Numbered from the stretch's first letter, positions 1 through 8,829 are shown. The stretch is DNA of 64,000 bases from a bacterium (GCA_030530385.1 JAUMVB010000003.1:18341-82340), one strand, 5' to 3'. The notes: a model not told the origin generated them from the letters alone. Program-made: numbers and translations.

Positions 1-1
1 C

Positions 2-1675
2 CTTGAAAAGCTTAAAAATTCAAAAAACCACATCAAATTCTCTAAAGAAAATAAAGCAGAATTTGTTAGTGATGGCCAATCTAAACTTGATGAAATTAGC
101 GATTATTTTGATAAAGCTGTGCTCAATGGTGCTAGTCCAGATCAATTGCGTGGAATTGCCGAAATGTATTTTGATGAGTTATCGGAATATAGAGCTAAAG
201 GTGAGACCGGTGATCCTGACCTATATAAGAGAAACACTCCTCGATATAAATTGATGAATGATTATATTTCGGCGATAGAGAAACCAGAGCGTGGTGAGCC
301 TAATGAAATCAATGAAGATAAAGATCCGTCAAAGCTAGAAAAAGCTAAAGAATATTGGGGAAAATTAGGAAAGAAGATCGGAAGGTTCCTGGATGAACAT
401 CCGAAAACTAGAAAAGCCATAAAAATATTCTTAGGTAGTGCTGTAGTTGGGGCCAGTTTTATGATTGGTAGATTAACGGCTGGTACTAATGAATATGATT
501 CATCTAGTAATAACGATCCTAGAACCGAGCATGTTACCAATGATAACCAGTCTAATCAAGATAAGAGCAAATATGATAGTGCTATAAAGGATGTCCTAGA
601 AAATAATAAGGACGCCGAAAAGAATCTTGAAGGATATAGTGCGGATAAAGATATTTATGAAACTGAGAAGCCACAAAAGGAATATCTTGAAAACTTTTCT
701 GCCAGTCGAGAAGGATTATCGACGGATGACTATCGAAAATTCTTAGCTAATGAAGTTTCGACTAATCCAATTATGATGTTAACTAAGCTTGACCATGCAG
801 GGTTGATTCCAGAATTTTTGGATCATGATGGTGATGGAGATATAACTGATGATCAGCTCCATGAAATTGCCGATAAAATGACAAAAGATCCAGCACTCTT
901 TAAAAAGGTTCAGGATTTCTATAAGAAAGCTGTTGAAAATGCTATTATTGGCGAAGAAACTGAAATTCCAGGGATATTTGATTCTGAATATATAATTAAG
1001 GATTCTAATGGAATGCAACGACTTGCTCATGCCAGAGACTTGAGAATCGGCGGAAAAATGCGCTCAATTAAATTGCGATCTAAAAATACAGATGGATCAT
1101 TAAAAGAAGGTAAGTCATATGATGAACGAACTAATTGTAGTCAGGGGGTGACGGTAAAGACTGGTCATAACTTTAATTCTTGGGCTCCTCGAGGTTGTGA
1201 AATTCAAATTACACCGAATACTCCAACTCCAGACAAACCAAATAACCCCGGAGAAGAAACCCCACCTCCAACTCCAGACAAGCCGAAAGACCTTGAGAAG
1301 AAAGACTGGAGCAAGCAAAAAGCTGGAGATGAAGTCACACCAATGGATAAAGGTGAATTTAGAGAAGATAACTCGACTCGTTCTTCTGAGTTGGACTACA
1401 CCTATAAGGCGGCTCCTCAAATTGGCCAAGAGACGCCAAACCTTGGGGTTGACTACGGAAACACCTATAATGGTCAAAAAGCTGATAATCAATACAATCC
1501 GAATCTTGAACAGCAAGATGCTGGTGTAGCAGGTCAATCAGCTGAAATTGATCGCCAGAATCAAGAGGCGGCAGCACGCCAAGCTGAAACAGATGAGGTC
1601 GCGGAAAATATTCAAAATCCAAATAGAGTAACTCTTGCGGACGGAACAGTAATAGATTTACCTCCAACAAATTAA
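2..1675 (+). CDS. Partial membrane-anchored surface protein with EF-hand-like loop
   Basis: The frame is open from base 2 with no stop, so the 5' end lies outside the window. The GTG at 119 is probably an internal codon. What remains is a charged N-terminal part, one transmembrane segment (about bases 417-480), and a long hydrophilic region with Pro-rich linkers of repeated PTPDKP type near 1212-1290. The C-terminus is Gln/Asn-rich. Bases 821-856 encode DHDGDGDITDDQ, an EF-hand/dockerin-like calcium loop with acidic residues at positions 1, 3 and 5 and Gly at 6. Position 12 is Gln instead of Glu. I do not recognise the family. It is probably co-transcribed with the LPQTG protein 18 bases downstream, which suggests a cell-surface role; that role is inferred. 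Confidence 0.75.
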   Translation, partial: LEKLKNSKNHIKFSKENKAEFVSDGQSKLDEISDYFDKAVLNGASPDQLRGIAEMYFDELSEYRAKGETGDPDLYKRNTPRYKLMNDYISAIEKPERGEPNEINEDKDPSKLEKAKEYWGKLGKKIGRFLDEHPKTRKAIKIFLGSAVVGASFMIGRLTAGTNEYDSSSNNDPRTEHVTNDNQSNQDKSKYDSAIKDVLENNKDAEKNLEGYSADKDIYETEKPQKEYLENFSASREGLSTDDYRKFLANEVSTNPIMMLTKLDHAGLIPEFLDHDGDGDITDDQLHEIADKMTKDPALFKKVQDFYKKAVENAIIGEETEIPGIFDSEYIIKDSNGMQRLAHARDLRIGGKMRSIKLRSKNTDGSLKEGKSYDERTNCSQGVTVKTGHNFNSWAPRGCEIQITPNTPTPDKPNNPGEETPPPTPDKPKDLEKKDWSKQKAGDEVTPMDKGEFREDNSTRSSELDYTYKAAPQIGQETPNLGVDYGNTYNGQKADNQYNPNLEQQDAGVAGQSAEIDRQNQEAAARQAETDEVAENIQNPNRVTLADGTVIDLPPTN

Positions 1676-1693
1676 GACAAAAAGGAAAAATAA

Positions 1694-3121
1694 ATGCTAA
1701 ACAATATAAACATTAAAAAACTAGGACTTGCGCTTAGCGCAATCCTAGTTGTCACATCGTTATCTATCCAGAGCGTCTTTGCTTATGGGCCTGAGCGAAA
1801 AACTTTTGTTGGTGAGAAGCCAGCAGACTATGTAACATTCAACTCGATGACCAATAACCCTAAGGTTGGTGACGAACGTAACTTTGTCAGAATCAAGGAA
1901 GTTGGCCAGACTGGTTATGTTGATAGCGCAAAAATTGTACCAGGGAAGGAATATGAAGTTTATACTTTCTTCCATAACAATGCTAGCTCTTCATTAAATA
2001 CTGCAGAGCATGGCCATAAAGGTATCGCAAGGGACGTAAAAATGCTTGCCAAAATGCCTTCAATTATTCGTAAGGGTCAGAATGTTGATATTACATCTAC
2101 GATTTCTGCTTCGAACGCAAGTCCAAGTGCAGTTTGGGATCATGTAGCAGTAAGCTCTCCGGAGCGTGATGTTGCTTTGAAGTATGTACCGGATTCAGCA
2201 ACTGTTTATAGTAACGGTGCGATAAATGGTAAAAAACTTCCTTCAAAGATTTTTTCTGAAGGTGCGCTGCTAGGCTATAGTGATTTAAATGGAATTGTTC
2301 CTGGTTGTACAGAATATTCTGGTTATGTGACTTATCGATTTAAAGCTGATTTTACAGACTTTAGCGTAAATAAAACTGTATCTGATCATGGTAAAAATAA
2401 CTGGTCTAAAACTAAAAAAGCTAATTTGGGTGAAAAAGTTGACTACAAAATTACATACAAGAACCTAGGAACAACTTGGCAAAATAATGTGCAACTAAAA
2501 GATGTTTTACCAGCAGGCATGAAATATATTGCGGGGACAACAAAATTGTTCAACGCTAACAATCCAAGCGGTAAAAGTATAAATGATGATTTATTCTCTA
2601 AAGGAATTAACATTGGTAACTATGGAGTAGGTACTGAAGCGTATATAGTATTTACTGCAGAAGTAGATTCTTCTAAACTAGCTTGTGGTGTAAATAATAT
2701 TCAGAATGTTGGACAAATTCACACTCTAAATGGTGCAAAACAAGACACAGCAACTGTTACTGTTCAAAAAGATTGTTCACCGAAAGAACGAGAAGATCCT
2801 TGTCCAATCCCTGGAAAAACTCACCTCAAAAAAGGTGATCCAAATTGTAAAGAGGGTGGAATTGAAAAGTGTAAAATTCCAGGATTAGAGCATTTAAATG
2901 CTAATGATAAAAAATGTGCACAAGTTCCAGGTGAACTTCCACAAACTGGTCCAGCTGAAGCTGCCGCAATGGTTATTGCTGTTATGGCGCTCACTAGTGG
3001 AATAGCATATTACATGCGAAGTCGTCAAGAATTGAAGACTGCAACTGAATCAGCAGGAGAAATTAAAAGCAAGATTACTTCAAAAATTGAACAGATAAAA
3101 TCTAAATTCTTGAAGAAATAG
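1694..3121 (+). CDS. LPQTG cell-wall-anchored surface protein with DUF11-like domain
   Basis: 475 aa. It has an N-terminal signal peptide ending near QSVFAYG (residue ~30). An Ig-like/DUF11-type module at about 230-350 is marked by NLGEKVDYKITYKNLG and VLPAGMKYIAGTT. A Cys-rich tandem repeat follows, then LPQTG, a hydrophobic helix and a basic tail at the C-terminus, which is the canonical sortase sorting signal. The two repeats share the pattern C-x-I-P-G-x-x-H-L-x3-D-x-x-C. It is predicted to be exported by Sec and covalently anchored at the surface. An AAAGGAAAA stretch precedes the ATG. It follows the truncated gene by 18 bases and ends at a strong terminator. No sortase gene is in the window. 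The ligand is unknown; adhesion is a guess from architecture. Confidence 0.85.
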   Translation: MLNNINIKKLGLALSAILVVTSLSIQSVFAYGPERKTFVGEKPADYVTFNSMTNNPKVGDERNFVRIKEVGQTGYVDSAKIVPGKEYEVYTFFHNNASSSLNTAEHGHKGIARDVKMLAKMPSIIRKGQNVDITSTISASNASPSAVWDHVAVSSPERDVALKYVPDSATVYSNGAINGKKLPSKIFSEGALLGYSDLNGIVPGCTEYSGYVTYRFKADFTDFSVNKTVSDHGKNNWSKTKKANLGEKVDYKITYKNLGTTWQNNVQLKDVLPAGMKYIAGTTKLFNANNPSGKSINDDLFSKGINIGNYGVGTEAYIVFTAEVDSSKLACGVNNIQNVGQIHTLNGAKQDTATVTVQKDCSPKEREDPCPIPGKTHLKKGDPNCKEGGIEKCKIPGLEHLNANDKKCAQVPGELPQTGPAEAAAMVIAVMALTSGIAYYMRSRQELKTATESAGEIKSKITSKIEQIKSKFLKK

Positions 3122-3130
3122 CTATTCGTA

Positions 3131-3174
3131 AAAATTAAATGAAACCTCGTAATTGTGGGGTTTCATTTAATTTT
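3131..3174. terminator. Terminator of the surface-protein unit (bidirectional)
   Basis: A perfect 16-bp inverted repeat (3131-3146 with 3159-3174) has a 12-base loop. Its ends are A-rich and T-rich, so it can stop transcription from either side. Confidence 0.85.
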
Positions 3175-3216
3175 GAGAGAATATTTTTATGTCGCACAAT
3201 TCTGAGGATATATAAT

Positions 3217-3251
3217 AAAACAGCCCGAGAGTGAGTGAGATAGGCTGTTTT
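3217..3251 (-). terminator. rplU terminator
   Basis: The inverted repeat AAAACAGCC/GGCTGTTTT is followed on the minus strand by a T-rich run, 22 bases beyond the rplU stop. Confidence 0.8.
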
Positions 3252-3273
3252 GAAGTGGCTGGCCGCCTTTTTA

Positions 3274-3588
3274 TTATTTGGTTGTGATTGAAGCAATTTC
3301 AATCTTTGTATATTTTTGACGATGTCCGTTTTCTTTGTGTACACGCTTTTTAGCTTTGTAGCGGATCACACGGATTTTTTCTCCCTTAACAAGTTCGTCA
3401 ACAACTTTAGCGGAAACTTTCACGCCTTTCACAACAGGAGTTCCAACTTCCACTTTGTCGCCATCAATTAGCATCAAAGCGTCGAGTTTGAGCTCTTTTG
3501 TTCCTTGCGGGAGGAGGTCCACCAGAAGGGTCTCTTTTTCGCTAACGATAAATTGTTTACCGCCAACTTTTACGACTGCTTTTTTCAT
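3274..3588 (-). CDS. rplU: 50S ribosomal protein L21
   Basis: 104 aa, the normal length for bL21. The N-terminus MKKAVVKVGGKQFIVSEKE is the family start, and the C-terminal basic KKRVHKENGHRQ segment is the rRNA-binding end. It is a component of the large ribosomal subunit. The ATG follows a GAGGA Shine-Dalgarno by 4 bases. It stands alone with its own promoter and terminator. In most bacteria rplU is directly followed by rpmA, but here rpmA lies about 37 kb away (40791-41069), so the usual operon is split. Confidence 0.95.
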   Translation of the reverse strand: MKKAVVKVGGKQFIVSEKETLLVDLLPQGTKELKLDALMLIDGDKVEVGTPVVKGVKVSAKVVDELVKGEKIRVIRYKAKKRVHKENGHRQKYTKIEIASITTK

Positions 3589-3618
3589 AAAATCCTCATT
3601 AAAGTTAATATCCTAATT

Positions 3619-3647
3619 ATTCTAACATATAGAACCATAAAATTCAA
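3619..3647 (-). promoter_or_regulatory. rplU promoter
   Basis: On the minus strand, TTGAAT (3642-3647), a 17-bp spacer and TAGAAT (3619-3624). A short leader with an SD site follows. Confidence 0.7.
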
Positions 3648-3663
3648 GTCGGTTTAAAATTTA

Positions 3664-3692
3664 TTGTCGCTTATGTTATTTTGTGGTATAAT
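3664..3692 (+). promoter_or_regulatory. parA promoter (near-leaderless)
   Basis: TTGTCG (3664-3669), 17-bp spacer, TATAAT (3687-3692). The -10 box ends 8 bases before the parA ATG, leaving almost no leader. Confidence 0.75.
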
Positions 3693-3700
3693 GCTCATAT

Positions 3701-4477
3701 ATGAAGGTGATTTCAATAACTAATCAAAAGGGCGGTGTTGGCAAAACCACCAGTTCGATTAATATAGCTTATTTTTTAGCAAAAATGGGATTCCGAACTT
3801 TATTGATCGATTTTGATCCGCAGGGTAACGCAACTAGCGGTTTAGGTATTGATAAAAATCAGCTCGAGACCACAATGTCAGATGTAATTTCTGGCGAAAA
3901 AACGCTACGAGATGCAATTATTGACACGGGCTTTGCTGGCTTGAAGCTTGTTCCAAGTACGCCAATTTTAGCTAATACTGAGGTTGAGCTAGCTAATGCA
4001 AAAGGTCGGTTTACTCGACTGAAAAATGCTATAGAAAATGTACGTAATGATTTTGATTATGTTATTTTAGACTCACCACCAAGCCTAAGTTTATTGACGG
4101 TTAACGGATTTATTGCGAGCGATTATTTAGTTTTACCTGTTCAGGCAGAATTTTATGCGATGGAAGGTCTTGGTCAGTTATTAGAAAGTATGAAATTAGT
4201 TCGTAAAGGTATGAATCCCAATCTTGAGCTATTAGGCGTTTTGCCGACAATGGTTGATTCGCGCACGACTTTGAGTGGTCAAGTTTACGAAGAGATTAAA
4301 AAATTCTTTCCGGGTAAGGTTTTTTCGACCCCAATTCCACGCAATATTCGCCTTGCTGAAGCACCAAGCCATGGTGTGCCGGTAGGGATTTATGATCGAT
4401 TTAGCAAAGGGGCTCGTGCTTATAAAGCTGTAGCTAAAGAAATTATTGAACGAACACAGGAGAAGAATAATGGCTAG
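3701..4477 (+). CDS. parA: ParA/Soj chromosome-partitioning ATPase
   Basis: 258 aa. The deviant Walker A motif KGGVGKTT with its signature lysine lies at residues 10-17, and Walker B is at YVILDSPPSLS near 120-130. It is a ParA/MinD-superfamily ATPase that binds DNA non-specifically in its ATP dimer form and segregates ParB-bound origins. It overlaps parB by 8 bases. Both lie behind a near-leaderless promoter. The chromosomal type is supported by the short N-terminus, with no helix-turn-helix extension of the plasmid kind. Confidence 0.93.
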   Translation: MKVISITNQKGGVGKTTSSINIAYFLAKMGFRTLLIDFDPQGNATSGLGIDKNQLETTMSDVISGEKTLRDAIIDTGFAGLKLVPSTPILANTEVELANAKGRFTRLKNAIENVRNDFDYVILDSPPSLSLLTVNGFIASDYLVLPVQAEFYAMEGLGQLLESMKLVRKGMNPNLELLGVLPTMVDSRTTLSGQVYEEIKKFFPGKVFSTPIPRNIRLAEAPSHGVPVGIYDRFSKGARAYKAVAKEIIERTQEKNNG

Positions 4478-5372
4478 GAAAGGTTTAGGAAGGGGGTTTT
4501 CGTCATTAATACCGACGGAGATGATTATCGATGATCAATTTGACCCGACTTTGGGAGTAGATTCAGAGATTAGCAAACTGCAGGAGATATCCCTTGATCG
4601 AATCACGCCAGATCCAGATCAGCCACGTAGACATTTTGACGAAGAGTTACTTCAAAAATTAGCTGATTCGATTAAAATCCATGGTGTTTTACAGCCAATT
4701 GTTTTAATAAAGAAAGATGACTCTGATAAGTTTGTGATTGTGGCCGGGGAACGTCGTTTTAGAGCTTCCAAGTTAGCAGGTCTAAAGAAAATTCCTGCTA
4801 TTGTGCGTGAACTATCTGACCAGAATCGGCTTGAGTTAAGTTTGATTGAGAATATTCAACGATCAGACTTGAACGTTCTTGAAACGGCGACAGCCTACCT
4901 AAAACTTCGGGAACAATTTAATATGACAGCTAAACAAATTGGTGAACGGGTTGGCGGGCGTAGCGAGAGTGCTGTTTTGAACACTTTAAGATTGCTTAAT
5001 TTACCGGATGAGGTTAAAAAATATGTTTACTCTGGTGAGCTAAAAGAAGGTCAGGTCCGACCACTTCTTAAAGTTGATAAAGAAACCGTTTTGAAAATTT
5101 TACCAAAAATTATAGAGGAAGGCTGGAGTGCGCGTAAGTTGGAACAATTTCTTGTTCAATATAAAAAGCAGCTACAGGAGCAAAAGGATAAATCAGCTAA
5201 AAACTTGAAAAGCTTAACTAAGATGCCTTTTGAGCAAAACGCTAGAAGGATTGCTACTAGACTAAAAACGGATGTGAATATCAAAACTTCGGCTCGAGGT
5301 AATGGAAGAATTACTATTAAGTTTAAGAATGAAGAAGATCTCAAGCGGATAGAAAAAATACTCTCGGAATAG
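4470..5372 (+). CDS. parB: ParB/Spo0J partition protein
   Basis: 300 aa from the ATG at 4470. That start has an AGGAG Shine-Dalgarno 7 bases upstream and gives the family-typical MARKGLGRGFSSLI; an upstream TTG is less likely. The ParB nuclease-like/CTPase domain carries PDPDQPRRHF and the GERRFRAS box with ENIQRSDLN. A helix-turn-helix follows at TAKQIGERVGGRSESAVLNTLRLL. The C-terminal basic/dimer region is short. It loads on parS and works with ParA. No parS-like palindrome was recognised nearby. It overlaps parA by 8 bases. Confidence 0.93.
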   Translation: MARKGLGRGFSSLIPTEMIIDDQFDPTLGVDSEISKLQEISLDRITPDPDQPRRHFDEELLQKLADSIKIHGVLQPIVLIKKDDSDKFVIVAGERRFRASKLAGLKKIPAIVRELSDQNRLELSLIENIQRSDLNVLETATAYLKLREQFNMTAKQIGERVGGRSESAVLNTLRLLNLPDEVKKYVYSGELKEGQVRPLLKVDKETVLKILPKIIEEGWSARKLEQFLVQYKKQLQEQKDKSAKNLKSLTKMPFEQNARRIATRLKTDVNIKTSARGNGRITIKFKNEEDLKRIEKILSE

Positions 5373-5392
5373 ATCCATCCGAGAGTATTTTT
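5354..5392. terminator. parB terminator (bidirectional)
   Basis: A perfect 15-bp stem (5354-5368 with 5378-5392) with a 9-base loop starts inside the last parB codons. It sits between convergent parB and lepB. Confidence 0.85.
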
Positions 5393-5434
5393 AAGCATCA
5401 AATTAGGTATCTTTATATTATTAGATTATTAATT

Positions 5435-6052
5435 TTAATTTTGTGGATATTCAAAAGTTCGAATTTTATCTATGGGGAAAATGCGAAAAGCAACCGGACC
5501 AACTATGTCATAAAGAGGTACCGTCCCTAAACCGCTACGAGAGTCATAAGAATTATTACCTTCGCGATTGTCACCCATTACAAAGATTTCATTTTCTGGC
5601 ACTATCCACTCACCTGGATGGCTTGTATATTTTTTTGGTTCATTCTTAAAATTAGAGTCTGGATTAAATCCATTTTTGTGTCCAGAATTAAAGACTGTAA
5701 CATCGCCATTGTTGTTAACTTTTACTTTTTCTCCAGCAAAGGCGATTACGCGTTTAATTATATATTGGTCTTTCATACCGGGTTGATATTGTGGATTTTT
5801 GAATACTATAATTTCTCCACGTTTTGGTGTATAGTTTGAATTTTTTAAATTGGCCCAAGTTATAGGTAACCTATTGATTATAACTTTATCGCCATCATGA
5901 AAGGTATTTTCCATACTTCCACCAACAATTGTAAAGCTTTGGAATATGAATGAATTAATTAATATTGTACCTACAGTAACCGAAATAATAAAAAAGAAAA
6001 TCCCCAAAATATCAGTAAGTGTTTTGTGTCTCTGCCAAAAATTACTCTTCAT
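5435..6052 (-). CDS. lepB: Signal peptidase I
   Basis: 205 aa. One N-terminal transmembrane helix (about 15-37) is followed by the S26 catalytic domain. The nucleophile Ser46 is in GGSMENT, and the general base Lys100 is in YIIKRVIAFAGE. Box E is FVMGDNREGNNSYDSR. It cleaves signal peptides of Sec-exported proteins at the outer face of the membrane. The several exported surface proteins in the window are plausible substrates. The gene is convergent with parB and divergent from the 6129 gene, with a leaderless-type promoter. Confidence 0.95.
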   Translation of the reverse strand: MKSNFWQRHKTLTDILGIFFFIISVTVGTILINSFIFQSFTIVGGSMENTFHDGDKVIINRLPITWANLKNSNYTPKRGEIIVFKNPQYQPGMKDQYIIKRVIAFAGEKVKVNNNGDVTVFNSGHKNGFNPDSNFKNEPKKYTSHPGEWIVPENEIFVMGDNREGNNSYDSRSGLGTVPLYDIVGPVAFRIFPIDKIRTFEYPQN

Positions 6053-6058
6053 TACACA

Positions 6059-6087
6059 ATTTTAGCATGAATAAATTATTTTTACAA
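6059..6087 (-). promoter_or_regulatory. lepB promoter (leaderless)
   Basis: Minus strand TTGTAA (6082-6087), 17-bp spacer, TAAAAT (6059-6064). The -10 ends 6 bases before the ATG at 6052, so transcription should begin at or next to the start codon. Confidence 0.75.
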
Positions 6088-6128
6088 TTATGGTTATTTT
6101 TGGTTGCTCGTGGTATAATGTATGAAGT

Positions 6129-6905
6129 ATGGATTTTATTAGTGTTTCAAAAAAGCATTCACTTGCTAGCTCGATTGCTCATATTTTTTTAAATATTATT
6201 CTCGTTGCAGCCTGTTGGCTATCTATTTTCGTGACCAAGATGCCTTTTTTAGCGATAATTTTGGTTATTATTTCTAAGTGGAGAACTTTTGCTGTGCGAC
6301 CATTATATTGGGCTGCAAATTTTAAATCAAATTTAGTTGATTTAATCTTTAGTCTTGGGATTGTGGTTTTAATGTTCTCAAGTATAGATTTCTGGTTATC
6401 TCAGGCTACTCTAATAATTGTCTATCTGGGGTGGCTATTATGGCTTAAGCCTCAGAATAGTGAAAACTTAGTAAAAGCACAAGCATTACTTTCGATTTTT
6501 GTTGGTCTTACTGCTATTTTATCCGTTGCTTATTCGTGGCCTGTTGAGATAGTGGTAATTTCAGCATTTATTATTGGGTATGCTAGTTTCAGGCATGTTC
6601 TTTCAAGTGATGAAAATAATAATATTGAACTACTTAGTTTGTTTTGGGGGATGATTTTTGCAGAATTTATATGGGTTTTAAGTTTTCTACTTGTTGGTTA
6701 TACGGTTAAAGTTGACAATATTTTCATCTTTACAATTCCTCAGGCTTCTATAATTGCGACAGTGATAAGCTTTTTAACTTTTGAAGCACTTTCAATTTCA
6801 CGAAATAATAATAAAACAGCTCGGGATTTAATTGCGCCAACATTATTTACAGTATCTATATGTTTATTTCTTATTCTACTTTTCTCAACAATTCCGCAAA
6901 GTTGA
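6129..6905 (+). CDS. Polytopic membrane protein, unknown function
   Basis: 258 aa, almost entirely hydrophobic, with about eight predicted transmembrane segments and short Asn-rich loops. I do not recognise a family motif. A TATAAT box at 6114-6119 ends 9 bases before the ATG, so the message should be nearly leaderless. An alternative ATG at 6122 is out of frame. It is divergent from lepB and precedes the HtrA-type protease gene by 44 bases. The function cannot be named from sequence. Confidence 0.75.
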   Translation: MDFISVSKKHSLASSIAHIFLNIILVAACWLSIFVTKMPFLAIILVIISKWRTFAVRPLYWAANFKSNLVDLIFSLGIVVLMFSSIDFWLSQATLIIVYLGWLLWLKPQNSENLVKAQALLSIFVGLTAILSVAYSWPVEIVVISAFIIGYASFRHVLSSDENNNIELLSLFWGMIFAEFIWVLSFLLVGYTVKVDNIFIFTIPQASIIATVISFLTFEALSISRNNNKTARDLIAPTLFTVSICLFLILLFSTIPQS

Positions 6906-6949
6906 AATAATTAAGCTTATATTAAGGAAGGATTGATAAAATAAATATT

Positions 6950-8155
6950 ATGGATAAAGAGGGAAAAATAAGTAATCAGAAAATTATAAAAGTAGACAAA
7001 GTTAAAAGGGGTCCTAACTCAGCTATTATTGCTGTCGCGATTGTTGGATCGATAGCAGTTCTTTCGGGCGGTGGAATTATGGTATCTCATCTAATTAAAA
7101 AACAACCTTCGTCCACGAATAGTGTATCTTCGGCTGAAGATGGTAATTCATCATCGTCTTCATCTATAGGCTCATCTACTGTTGAGGCTGTGGCATCTAA
7201 GCTTTCATCAAGTGTGGTTTCGATTGTTGGTACTGCACAGAGCCGGTCTAGCTTCTTTTATGGTAAAGATGAATCTACTTCTACTGCTGGAACTGGAGTG
7301 ATAGTTACTCATGATGGATATATTCTTACGAATAAGCACGTAATTGAAGATGCCACAAATATTCAGGTTATTCTTTCTGATGGAACAGTTTATAAAAACG
7401 TTGAAGTTGCTGTAAAAGATCCTTTAAATGATTTAGCTTATCTAAAAATTAAAGGCGTCTCTGACCTTAAGCCAGCCGAATTAGGTGATTCTAAAACATT
7501 AAAAATTGGTCAAGGTGTGGTTGCGATAGGGAACGCTCTCGGGCAATACCAGGGTACGGTCACAAGTGGAATTATTTCTGGTGTAAATAGAACTGTAACA
7601 GCCTCTTCTGGGCGAGGTTCAAGTCGGACTGAGACTTTAAGTGATATGATTCAGACTGATGCTGCAATCAACTCAGGCAATTCTGGCGGTCCACTAGTTA
7701 ATGCAAAAGGACAGGTGATTGGTATTAATACTGCTGTTGCGAGTGATGCTAATGGAATTGGTTTCGCTATTCCGATTTCAGCTGCTAAGGGTATGTTAAA
7801 ATCGCTAATATCAAGCGGGAAAGCTTCCAGATCTGTATTAGGTATAAAATACATATCAATAAATCCAGCTCTTGCGAAGGAGAATAATCTATCTGAAAAA
7901 TACGGAGCATGGATTCGTGATAGAAGAAGTGATCAATCTGTTCAGCCTGGTGGGGCTGCGGATAAAGCGGGTGTTAAAGATGGAGATATTATTACTGCTG
8001 TCAATGGGGTTAAAATTGGCTCAGCTGGATCTGTGTCGAGCTTAATTTCCGAATACTCCCCCGGCGAAACAGTGAAACTTACGATCAATAGGAATGGTCG
8101 TATATTAGATATTAACGCTTCTTTAGATAAGTACTCTGCATTCAATTTGAAATAA
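6950..8155 (+). CDS. htrA: HtrA/DegP-type trypsin-like serine protease with PDZ domain
   Basis: 401 aa. A cytoplasmic N-terminus is followed by one transmembrane anchor (about 24-45), a Ser-rich linker (about 52-78), the S1C protease domain and one C-terminal PDZ domain. The catalytic triad is visible: His130 in LTNKHVIED, Asp161 in LNDLAYLKI and Ser245 in NSGNSGGPLV. The PDZ core is ADKAGVKDGDIITAVNG. It should degrade or refold misfolded exported proteins on the outer face of the membrane. The protease-PDZ linker contains an unusual charged GAWIRDRRSDQSVQPGG stretch. The start codon is supported by the protein but not by a well-spaced SD; an AAGGAAGG run lies too far upstream. Confidence 0.92.
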   Translation: MDKEGKISNQKIIKVDKVKRGPNSAIIAVAIVGSIAVLSGGGIMVSHLIKKQPSSTNSVSSAEDGNSSSSSSIGSSTVEAVASKLSSSVVSIVGTAQSRSSFFYGKDESTSTAGTGVIVTHDGYILTNKHVIEDATNIQVILSDGTVYKNVEVAVKDPLNDLAYLKIKGVSDLKPAELGDSKTLKIGQGVVAIGNALGQYQGTVTSGIISGVNRTVTASSGRGSSRTETLSDMIQTDAAINSGNSGGPLVNAKGQVIGINTAVASDANGIGFAIPISAAKGMLKSLISSGKASRSVLGIKYISINPALAKENNLSEKYGAWIRDRRSDQSVQPGGAADKAGVKDGDIITAVNGVKIGSAGSVSSLISEYSPGETVKLTINRNGRILDINASLDKYSAFNLK

Positions 8156-8183
8156 ATCGCTTTTTGTAAGTTTAAGCTTGTGA

Positions 8184-8189
8184 TATAAT
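8184..8189 (+). promoter_or_regulatory. frr -10 box
   Basis: TATAAT, 19 bases before the ATG, with a possible TTGTAA further upstream at short spacing (14 bp). Unlike many neighbours, frr has a short leader with an AGAGAGGA SD site. Confidence 0.5.
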
Positions 8190-8208
8190 AAAGAAAAGAG
8201 AGGATAAT

Positions 8209-8760
8209 ATGGATATTAATGATTACAAAGAAAAAATGAATCACGCGCTTGAACATTATAAAGGTGAACTCAAGAAAGTTCGAACTGGACGAGCGCATCC
8301 TTCAATGCTTGATGGTGTAACGGTTGAAGTTTACGGTACGAAAATGCCACTCAATCAGATTTCTAATATGACGGCTCCAGAGGCCTCGATGATTTTGATT
8401 ACTCCTTTTGATACTAATAATATTTCAGCTATCTCTTCTGCAATCCGCGCTGATCAGGGTCTTGGTTTTAATCCGAGTGATGATGGTCGAGTAGTGCGCG
8501 TTCCAGTTCCACCTTTGACTGAAGAACGGCGCAAACAAATCGTAAAACAAACGTCCGAAAAAGTGGAAGATGCTAAAATTGCACTTCGCAATATTCGTCA
8601 AGACGCACTCAAGGTGGCCAAAAGGTTGAAAGATGATAAATCTATTACCGAGGATGATCTTCGTGGGATTGAAAAAGATATTGATATCGAGATAAAGAAT
8701 TTTGGTGCAAAAATTGATGAATTATTTAAATCTAAAGAAAAAGAAATTCTAACGATTTAA
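8209..8760 (+). CDS. frr: Ribosome recycling factor
   Basis: 183 aa, the usual length. Domain I helices carry the conserved LKKVRTGRAHPSMLDG, and domain II carries VEVYGTKMPLNQISN. RVPVPPLTEERRKQIVKQ is the family signature. With EF-G it splits post-termination ribosomes. An SD AGAGGA lies 5-6 bases before the ATG. It ends at a terminator, and a protease gene follows in the same direction. Confidence 0.97.
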   Translation: MDINDYKEKMNHALEHYKGELKKVRTGRAHPSMLDGVTVEVYGTKMPLNQISNMTAPEASMILITPFDTNNISAISSAIRADQGLGFNPSDDGRVVRVPVPPLTEERRKQIVKQTSEKVEDAKIALRNIRQDALKVAKRLKDDKSITEDDLRGIEKDIDIEIKNFGAKIDELFKSKEKEILTI

Positions 8761-8765
8761 TTTTT

Positions 8766-8797
8766 ATCAGCCCAGAGTTTTATTTGGGCTGATTTTA
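8766..8797 (+). terminator. frr terminator
   Basis: The stem ATCAGCCCA/TGGGCTGAT (8766-8774, 8785-8793) is followed by a T-rich run. Confidence 0.8.
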
Positions 8798-8829
8798 TTT
8801 TTATAAAATAGAGGAGGGTATCTTTAAGA

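Noticed and set aside
3..254. 83-codon plus-strand ORF at the left edge
   Set aside because: It overlaps the longer open frame that continues from base 2 to 1675 and reads like surface-protein sequence. The short one has no SD and no sensible product.
1115..1537. 140-codon minus-strand ORF
   Set aside because: It is fully antisense to the surface gene, has no promoter or SD, and its Trp/Phe-rich content mirrors the Pro/Gln-rich coding strand.
3701..5372. Replication origin at parAB
   Set aside because: parAB often lie near oriC, but I saw no dnaA, no cluster of TTATCCACA-like boxes and no parS-like palindrome in the window.
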